This document shows positions 58,261-64,000 of a stretch of DNA of 64,000 bases, piece by piece. A model generated the notes under the pieces. It worked only from the letters and a program-made list of their open reading frames with translations. It ran no database searches and had not been told where the DNA came from. The stretch spans positions 1-64,000 of the forward strand of contig DASVDH010000095.1 in NCBI GenBank assembly GCA_036381195.1, given 5' to 3'. The stretch comes from RSA9 sp036381195. Its GTDB lineage: Bacteria > Gemmatimonadota > Gemmatimonadetes > Longimicrobiales > RSA9. The position numbers and the translations under genes are program-made. Within the stretch, counting starts at the first letter, position 1. Every line of letters starts with the position of its first letter.

Positions 58261-59505
58261 TCACTCGTATCGCAGCGACTCGACCGGATCCACTGCGGCG
58301 GCCCGGCGCGCCGGGAACACGCCCGCGGCCAGGCCGATGGCCGTGAGGGTGAGGACCGTGCCGAGCGCGACCGGCCAGGAGAGCTTCGGGTTCGCGAGGT
58401 ACTCCATCGCCTCGTTCGATGCGGGCAAGCCGTCCACGACGAGCACGACGGCCGCAGCCACGGCGAGCCCGGCGAGCCCGCCCGTCAGCGCGAGCAGCAG
58501 CGCCTCGAACACGAACTGGGCCACGATGTGCCGCCGCCGCGCACCCAGCGCCCGCTTGACCCCGATCTCCCTCGTCCGCTCCCGGACTGCCACGTACATG
58601 ATGTTGGCGACGCCGACGCCCGCCACGACCAGCGTGAGGCCGCCCACGACGCCCAGGAAGATCTGGATGCCGAGCATGATGCGCCGCGTCAGCTTCTCCT
58701 CCTCGATCAGGTCCCAGATGCTGAGCGCGCGCTCGTCTGCGGGGTCGAACCGGTAGCGGCGGCCGAGCACCCGGTAGATCTCCGCCTTCACCTGCTCCGC
58801 CGACTGCACATCCCGCGGCCGGACCAGCAGGTGGTTCACGTAGCGCGGGCCGTAGATCGCGCGGAACGTGGAGGCCGGGATGATCGCCCGGTCGGCGTCC
58901 GGGCCGTTGTTCATGCTGCTCTGGAGCTTGCGCTGCATGACGCCTACGACCGTGAACGGCAGGTCGTCGATCAGCACCGTCTGGCCGACCGGCGGAGTAT
59001 CACCGAAGAGCCGCTTCGCGATCGAGTCCCCCAGGAACACGACCCGCCGGCGTTCCTCCAGGTCTCGCTCGTTGAGGAAGCGGCCGCCCGCGACGGGGAA
59101 CATGCGCCGCATCAGCTCGAACGACGGGTACCCGCCCTCCATGTACGTCGTCGTCGAGACATCGCCCGCACGCAGCCGCGTGCCGCCGCGGCCGTACGAC
59201 GGGCTGACCAGCTCCACGCCGGGGATGGTGCGCCGCAGCAGCTCGCCATCCTGTTCGGTCAGCCGGATGCGCCGGCCGCTCGGCAGCCCCTCGTAGATCC
59301 GGCTGGTCTCGCCGCCGTAGATCATGAACATGCGGTCGTACGCGTTGAGCAGGCCGTTGACCACGCTCGTGCGCAGCCCCTCGCCGAACGAGAGCAGCAG
59401 AACGATCGCGATCGTGCCCCACGTGATGGAGAACACGGTCAGGAACGCACGGAGCTTCTGCGTCTTCAGGTCGCCGTAGAACTCCTGGAGCAGGATCTTC
59501 CACAT
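58261..59505 (-). CDS. MacB-type ABC transporter permease, second of a pair
   Basis: A 414-residue membrane protein of the MacB/FtsX type: an N-terminal helix (TVFSITWGTIAIVLLLSFGEGL), a large periplasmic domain (about 45-285), and three C-terminal helices (IFLGVVGGLTLVVAGVGVANIMYVAVRERTREIGVKRALGARRRHI, LLLALTGGLAGLAVAAAVVLVV, LSWPVALGTVLTLTAIGLAAGVFPARRAAAVDPVESLRYE). The RTREIG-KRALGA motif contacts the ATPase. The pair with the next gene suggests a heterodimer. No ATPase gene is in the operon. Confidence 0.9.
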   Translation of the reverse strand: MWKILLQEFYGDLKTQKLRAFLTVFSITWGTIAIVLLLSFGEGLRTSVVNGLLNAYDRMFMIYGGETSRIYEGLPSGRRIRLTEQDGELLRRTIPGVELVSPSYGRGGTRLRAGDVSTTTYMEGGYPSFELMRRMFPVAGGRFLNERDLEERRRVVFLGDSIAKRLFGDTPPVGQTVLIDDLPFTVVGVMQRKLQSSMNNGPDADRAIIPASTFRAIYGPRYVNHLLVRPRDVQSAEQVKAEIYRVLGRRYRFDPADERALSIWDLIEEEKLTRRIMLGIQIFLGVVGGLTLVVAGVGVANIMYVAVRERTREIGVKRALGARRRHIVAQFVFEALLLALTGGLAGLAVAAAVVLVVDGLPASNEAMEYLANPKLSWPVALGTVLTLTAIGLAAGVFPARRAAAVDPVESLRYE

Positions 59506-59514
59506 CGCCGGCTC

Positions 59515-60753
59515 TCAGACGCCGTAGCGGAGGCACTCGACGGGATCCAGCGCAGCGGCCCTGCGCGCGGGCAGCAGCCCCGCGGCGAGCGCGACCAGGG
59601 CGAGCAGCCCCAGGGTCGCGCCGAGCACGACCGGCGAAATCGCCGGCGTGCCGACCGCCTCCTGGATCGGCAGCAGCCGCGCGATGCGGATCAGCGTCGC
59701 GGAGAGCAGGAAGCCCAGCACGGCGCCTGCGGCCACGATCAGCAGCGCTTCCACGAGGAACTGGAGGAGGATGTCGCGGCGCCGCGCGCCCAGCGAGCGC
59801 TTCACGCCGATCTCCCGCGTCCGCTCCCGCACGACGACGAACATGATGTTCGCCACGCCGATCCCGCCCACCGTCAGGGTGAAGCTGCCCACCACACCCA
59901 GGAACAGGTTGAAGCCGAGGAACAGGTAGTGGAACAGCCGCATCATCTCGTTCGTGTCCCACACGCCGAGCGCGTCCCTGTCGGCCGGGTCGAAGCGGTG
60001 GCGGCGGCCGAGCAACTCGTAGATCCGCCGCTCGATGGCGGGCCCGTCCTCCGGGTTCGCCGGCCGGTACACCAGATTGGCGATGTACCGCTCGCCGAAC
60101 AGGGCGCGGTAGGTGCTCGCCGGGATGAACAGCCGGTCCTGGTCCCTCGAGCGGTACGAGGAGCTCTGCGTCTTGTGCTGCATCACGCCCACCACCGTGA
60201 ACGGCACATCGCCCACGAAGACCTGCTCGCCGACCGCCTCGCCATCGCCGAAGAGCAGCTTCTTCAGCTCGTCCCCGAGGACCGCGACGCGCCGCCGGCC
60301 CTGCACGTCCAGCTCGTTCAGGAACCGGCCGCCCGGCTCCGGCAGGATGTTGCGCAGGTCCCCGTAGACGGGCAGCACGCCGGTGATGTAGGGGTTCGCG
60401 ATGGTGGTGCCGCGGCGGACCGGCCGCACGTAGCCGCCGTACTCCGGGCTGATCCCCTCGATGCCCGGGACCTCCCGCGCGATCAGCGCCGCATCCTCCT
60501 CGCGCAGGCGGATCAGGCGCCCATCCCCGAAGCCCTGGTAGGCGCGCGTGGTGCGGCCGCCGAAGACGAGGACGATCCCGTCCCCCATGCCGCGCGCGTT
60601 GCGCTTCATCTGCTCCGCCAGGCCGACGCCGAACGCGAGCAGCACGACCACCGCGACCGTGCCCCAGGTGATGCCCAGCACGGTGAGCGCGGTCCGCATC
60701 TTCTGCGCGCGGATGTCGTCCAGGAATTGGCGGAACAGGTGGAAGGTGCGCAT
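59515..60753 (-). CDS. MacB-type ABC transporter permease, first of a pair
   Basis: About 412 residues, closely similar in layout to the protein at 58261 (RTALTVLGITWGTVAVVVLLAFGVGL; RTREIGVKRSLGARRRDILLQFLVEALLIVAAGAVLGF; LLPARRAAALDPVECLRYG). The start at 60753 or 60762 is uncertain. It follows the membrane-fusion protein gene after a 110-bp gap that holds a hexanucleotide tract, and precedes the second permease by 9 bp. Confidence 0.9.
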   Translation of the reverse strand: MRTFHLFRQFLDDIRAQKMRTALTVLGITWGTVAVVVLLAFGVGLAEQMKRNARGMGDGIVLVFGGRTTRAYQGFGDGRLIRLREEDAALIAREVPGIEGISPEYGGYVRPVRRGTTIANPYITGVLPVYGDLRNILPEPGGRFLNELDVQGRRRVAVLGDELKKLLFGDGEAVGEQVFVGDVPFTVVGVMQHKTQSSSYRSRDQDRLFIPASTYRALFGERYIANLVYRPANPEDGPAIERRIYELLGRRHRFDPADRDALGVWDTNEMMRLFHYLFLGFNLFLGVVGSFTLTVGGIGVANIMFVVVRERTREIGVKRSLGARRRDILLQFLVEALLIVAAGAVLGFLLSATLIRIARLLPIQEAVGTPAISPVVLGATLGLLALVALAAGLLPARRAAALDPVECLRYGV

Positions 60754-60803
60754 GACGCCCATCCCCGGATGCGAGGACGACGAGTACGTGCGGCCTCACC
60801 CCG

Positions 60804-60875
60804 TGCTCGTACTCGTACTCGTACTCGTACTCGTACTCGTAAACGTGCTCGTACTCGTAAACGTCCTCAGATCCG
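60804..60875. repeat. hexanucleotide tract (ACTCGT)n
   Basis: About seven ACTCGT units with interruptions between the permease start and the membrane-fusion protein stop. On the minus strand it reads GTTTACG followed by AGTACG units, the same composition as at 37276-37394. Confidence 0.75.
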
Positions 60876-61958
60876 CCTTGCCGGCTTCTCCAGCACCCGC
60901 TCCCCTTCCCGCAGCCCCGAGACGACCTCGATGTTGATGGCATCGCTGAGGCCGGTCTCGATCACGCGGCGCTCGGTCTGGCCCGGCCCGAGCTCCACGG
61001 TCACCCAGGCGGTATCGCCCGAGAACGTCACCACGCGTTCCGGGATCACGAGCACGTCCTCCCGCTTCTCGATATTGATGTACGCGTTGGCGGAGTACCC
61101 GGCGCGCAGGATCGTGCCGTCCGTCTCCTCGAGCGTGATCTCGACGGGGAAGACGGTCGAGTTGTCCTGATTCCGCGCCTTGAGCGCAATGCGGGACAGC
61201 ACGCCCTCGATGCGGGCGTCCGGGGCGGCGCCCACCCGGATCTCCGCGCGCATCCCCTCGCGCAGCCGGCCGACGTCGATCTCGTCCACGGTGCCGCGGA
61301 ACACCAGCCGGCTCATGTCCGCCATGGTGAGCAGGACGGTGCCTTCCTGGTACGTGCTGAGCGGCACCACCGGATCGCCGACCTCGACCATCTCCTCGAG
61401 GATGTAGCCGTCGATGGGTGCGGTGACGACGGACTCGATGCGGCCGTCCGCGATCGTGACGCGCCCCTGCTCGAGCAGGGCGAGCCGTTCGCGGGCGACC
61501 TGCTCCTGGAGCGCCGCCTCGGCATGGCGGCGCTCCGCGGCCTCGAAGTCGGCCTCGGAGACCAGCCCCTGTGCGTGCAGGGCGCGCTGCCGCGCGAGCT
61601 CCCTGGCCGCGTTCGCCACCTCGATGCCGCGCAACTCGAGCTGGCGCCGCGCTTCGACCAGCTCCAACGGCGTGGGGTCCGGCCGGATCTCGAGCAGCGG
61701 CGCGCCGGCGCGGACGAATTCGCCGGCTTCGGCGAAGCGCCGCCGGACGACGCCCGAGACCTTGGACTTCACGCTGACCTCGATCTCCGGCTCGATCGTT
61801 CCGACGGCGAGCGCGCGATCCACGATGTGGGCTCGCGTCACGGCCACTGCCGGCGCGGCGTCCTCGCCCCCGGGGTCGTCGGCCGGGAGGAAGGAGGCGG
61901 CGCCTGCCACGGCGGCGACCCCGACGCCGCCCAGGATGAGCTTGGTGCGTCCCTTCAT
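60867..61958 (-). CDS. HlyD-type membrane fusion protein
   Basis: A 363-residue periplasmic adaptor. The N-terminus has a hydrophobic helix (LILGGVGVAAVAGAASFL). VGTIEPEIEVSVKSKVSGVVRRRFAEAGEFVRAGAPLLEIRPDPTPLELVEARRQLELRG is the lipoyl-like half and start of the hairpin; VVTAPIDGYILEEMVEVGDPVVPLSTY completes the lipoyl domain; the beta-barrel and MP domain follow. It joins an inner-membrane permease to an outer-membrane channel. The ATG at 61958 is chosen, with upstream residues being low quality. Two MacB-type permeases follow; an ATPase is not seen. Confidence 0.9.
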   Translation of the reverse strand: MKGRTKLILGGVGVAAVAGAASFLPADDPGGEDAAPAVAVTRAHIVDRALAVGTIEPEIEVSVKSKVSGVVRRRFAEAGEFVRAGAPLLEIRPDPTPLELVEARRQLELRGIEVANAARELARQRALHAQGLVSEADFEAAERRHAEAALQEQVARERLALLEQGRVTIADGRIESVVTAPIDGYILEEMVEVGDPVVPLSTYQEGTVLLTMADMSRLVFRGTVDEIDVGRLREGMRAEIRVGAAPDARIEGVLSRIALKARNQDNSTVFPVEITLEETDGTILRAGYSANAYINIEKREDVLVIPERVVTFSGDTAWVTVELGPGQTERRVIETGLSDAINIEVVSGLREGERVLEKPARRI

Positions 61959-62101
61959 GGCCGTGCTCCGATCAGCAAGATGGCACGCGCGGGGCGATCC
62001 CGCGGGCCTGGGCCCGAATGGGGGTGAACGGCACGCCGGCACTACGATCCCGCCGGGCGCACGGTTTCAGCGTGCACGCCTCTTGCACCTCGCCGTCACG
62101 C

Positions 62102-63472
62102 ATGAGCCGGTGCAGGAGGTGGATCCCGCTCGCCGCGGCGTTGTGCGTCGCGGCCTGCGGCGAGGAGGAGGCGCCGTCTGCGGCGCCGGGCGGCGCGACG
62201 TTCCGGGCCGCCGTGGATGCGGTCCTGCCCTCCGTTGTCTATATCCAGGTCGAAACCGCCGCGCCACTGTCCGGCATGCTGCCGCCGCTCGTGCCCGGCA
62301 TGCCGCTCCCGGACCAGACGCCCGGGCCTCCCCGGCTCGGCGCCGGCTCCGGCGTGATCCTGGACCGCGAGGGCTACATCCTGACGTCCGACCACGTGGT
62401 CGAGAACGCGGACCACGTCACGGTCACACTGCACGATCGCCGCGAGTTCGAGGCGCGCGTCGTCGCACGCGACCCGAGCACGGACGTGGCGGTGCTGAAG
62501 ATCGAGCCAGGAGACTATCCACCGGCACGGCTGGGCGATTCGGACGCGCTGCGCCTCGGCGACTGGGTGCTCGCGCTCGGCAGCCCGCTCGGCCTCCAGT
62601 TCAGCGTCTCGGCCGGCGTGGTCAGCGCGAAGGGGCGCTCCATCGGGATCCTGGGCCCGGGCGCGGACGGCGCCTCGCAGGCGGCGCCCCTCGAGCACTT
62701 CATCCAGACGGACGCCGCCATGAACCCCGGCAACTCGGGCGGGCCGCTGGTGGACCTCGAGGGCAACGTCGTCGGCATCAACACCGCGATCGCGACGCCG
62801 ACCGGCTACTACTTCGGGTACGGCTTCGCCGTCCCGATCAACCTGGCGCGGCGCGTGGCCGACCAATTGATCCGGCAGGGCTTCGTCAGCCGCGCCTATC
62901 TCGGCGTCATGCTGGACGACGTGGAAACGGCCGATGCACGCGTCTACGGCCTCGACTCGACCGAAGGCGCGGAGGTCGTCCACGTCGAGCCGGGCGGCCC
63001 CGCGGACCGCGCCGGCGTCGAGCTCGGCGACGTGGTGGTGGGCGTAGGCGACCGCAAGGTCGAGACTGTGAGCGACCTGCAGGCCGCGCTCGCGGAGCTG
63101 GCGCCGGGCGCGATCGCGCTGCTGCAGGTCCAGCGCTACGGCGCCCGCCAGCGGATCCCCGTCGAGCTCGGCGCGGTCCGGTCCGGCGTGCGGCCGCAGC
63201 CGAGCCCGGCCCAGACCGGGGCGGGGGGCGTCGGTTTCTCGGTTGCGCAGCAGGGTGGCCGCCTGGTCGTCGCGGCCGTGCGGCCGTTCTCGCCCGCCGC
63301 GCGCGCGGGCATCCGGCCCGGCCAGGCCATCCTCGAGGTGAACCGGCGGGAGGTCGTGACCGTGGAGGAGTTCGCGTCCGCCGTGCGCCGCAGCCGTGAC
63401 GGCGTGCTCTCGCTGATCGTGGCCGAGCCCGATCTGGGCCGGAGGATCATCAACTTCGAGACCCGGCCCTGA
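62102..63472 (+). CDS. HtrA/DegP-type serine protease, lipoprotein
   Basis: A 456-residue protein with a lipoprotein signal (MSRCRRWIPLAAALCVAAC, lipobox VAAC). Protease residues are His in LTSDHVVENADHV, Asp in DPSTDVAVLKIE and Ser in NPGNSGGPLVD. Two PDZ domains follow (LGVMLDDVETADA...AGVELGDVVVGV, and ...AARAGIRPGQAILEVNRREV). It degrades or refolds misfolded envelope proteins; stand-alone HtrA proteins of this type act in the periplasm, here tethered to a membrane. The ATG at 62102 is used; a longer in-frame start at 62018 lacks a signal peptide at its N-terminus. It diverges from the adaptor gene. Confidence 0.93.
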   Translation: MSRCRRWIPLAAALCVAACGEEEAPSAAPGGATFRAAVDAVLPSVVYIQVETAAPLSGMLPPLVPGMPLPDQTPGPPRLGAGSGVILDREGYILTSDHVVENADHVTVTLHDRREFEARVVARDPSTDVAVLKIEPGDYPPARLGDSDALRLGDWVLALGSPLGLQFSVSAGVVSAKGRSIGILGPGADGASQAAPLEHFIQTDAAMNPGNSGGPLVDLEGNVVGINTAIATPTGYYFGYGFAVPINLARRVADQLIRQGFVSRAYLGVMLDDVETADARVYGLDSTEGAEVVHVEPGGPADRAGVELGDVVVGVGDRKVETVSDLQAALAELAPGAIALLQVQRYGARQRIPVELGAVRSGVRPQPSPAQTGAGGVGFSVAQQGGRLVVAAVRPFSPAARAGIRPGQAILEVNRREVVTVEEFASAVRRSRDGVLSLIVAEPDLGRRIINFETRP

Positions 63473-63670
63473 CGCGCCCGGCTCCCTCCGAGCGCGACGA
63501 CGCCGGAACCACGCCGACCCGGGCCATCGCACCCCATCGGCGGGGGCGCAGGCCGCGGGGCTCCCCCGGATTGCCGCCGCCCTCGCGCGCGCCTAGCTTG
63601 GATCGAACCGCGTGCGGCGGCTCGCCTGGCGGCCGTCGCGGGCATCGCGCTACAGCGGTCCGTGCCGATC

Positions 63671-64000
63671 ATGCAAGTGAAGCTCGCCGTCCTGGCCGAC
63701 TACGCGAACGTGACTGCCGAGGGGAAGCTCAACATCCTCGGCATCTTCGACCGCATCAACGTGTCCGGCCTGCCTGCCGTGCACCCCCAGATGCAGTTCG
63801 TCATCCGGCTCGAGGCGCACCCCGCGGAAAAGGATCGCGTCCACTCCATCGAGGTTCGCCTGCACGACCCGGACGGCGAGACCATTTTCGAGCTGAAGGG
63901 CGAGATGCTGCCACGCGGCGGCGCACCCGGCCAGACCATCGCGGCCAACCAGATCATCACCATCAACAACCTCTCGTTGAGCAAGACCGGCGAGCACAGT
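63671..64000 (+). CDS. DUF6941-like protein, cut by the right edge
   Basis: The first 110 residues of a protein (MQVKLAVLADYANVTAEGKLNILGIFDRI) that match, from memory, DUF6941: a compact beta-rich cytoplasmic protein with an early ADYAN-x-x-x-x-GKLNILG motif. Later stretches are PQMQFVIRLEAHPAEKD and NQIITINNLSL. The function is unknown. The ATG at 63671 gives the family N-terminus. The C-terminus lies outside the window. Confidence 0.75.
   Translation, partial: MQVKLAVLADYANVTAEGKLNILGIFDRINVSGLPAVHPQMQFVIRLEAHPAEKDRVHSIEVRLHDPDGETIFELKGEMLPRGGAPGQTIAANQIITINNLSLSKTGEHS

Noticed and set aside
58066..61170. Very long plus-strand frame opposite the permease operon
   Set aside because: It is the mirror of minus-strand genes with clear domains; the translation is Arg/His/Asp-rich without motifs, as expected of antisense frames in GC-rich DNA. 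The same applies to the long frames at 20309-21700, 12808-13944 (minus) and 15936-17903 (minus).

Overview
The window is a 64 kb stretch of very GC-rich, gene-dense bacterial chromosome. Nothing in it looks like a plasmid, phage or insertion sequence: I see no integrase, transposase, CRISPR array, rRNA or tRNA. Gene content points to Gemmatimonadota or a close relative: a GWxTD-domain TPR protein, a six-bladed beta-propeller lipoprotein, an M28 peptidase and several secreted amidohydrolases, many lipoproteins with PEGA or barrel-type folds, and a POT peptide transporter. This assignment is inferred from families; I could not run a taxonomic search.

Layout. 1-8.7 kb: minus-strand housekeeping and surface genes (metallophosphoesterase, nucleotidyltransferase-like protein, PEGA lipoprotein, and a tightly overlapping run of small protein, VTT membrane protein and radical SAM enzyme followed by the GWxTD protein). 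8.8-10.6 kb: peptide transporter. 11-15.7 kb: a plus-strand accessory block with a sigma-54-type activator, two small secreted two-cysteine proteins sharing a duplicated upstream block, a beta-propeller lipoprotein and a DsbA-like thiol oxidoreductase. 15.8-21.6 kb: an aspartase fused to a cyclic-nucleotide-binding domain, a GAF histidine kinase, HU, and a DEAD-box-like protein with its catalytic motifs lost. 21.7-28.3 kb: alanine symporter, aminotransferase, amidohydrolase, O-methyltransferase and an AT-richer lipoprotein islet. 28.5-34.8 kb: fructosamine kinase, tyrosine phosphatase, dienoyl-CoA reductase, deaminase, ferritin and lytic transglycosylase. 35-46 kb: M28 peptidase, OsmC, ECF sigma factor, amidohydrolase, membrane-anchored small proteins, saccharopine dehydrogenase-like enzyme and PBP1A. 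46.7-49.3 kb: a phenylacetyl-CoA epoxygenase operon behind a recognisable promoter and TetR-type operator. 49.4-64 kb: epimerase, cold-shock protein behind a possible small RNA, two bacterial PH-domain proteins and a patatin, an H1-like Lys/Ala protein, YggX, a membrane metallophosphoesterase, an RND-like adaptor with two MacB-type permeases, an HtrA protease and a DUF6941-like protein cut by the right edge.

The amino-acid and peptide theme recurs (peptide uptake, alanine symport, aspartase, aminotransferase, peptidases and amidohydrolases), which fits a heterotroph living on proteinaceous substrates; phenylacetate and unsaturated fatty acyl-CoA degradation are also represented.

Two things stand out. 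One is the 12-15.7 kb secreted two-cysteine protein block. The other is a repeated pattern in which the 3' end of a gene, including its stop codon, is found again as a degenerate copy downstream: at a spacing of 73-74 bp for three genes, 61 bp for a fourth, as a multi-copy array for another, and once with a foreign-looking gene between the copies.
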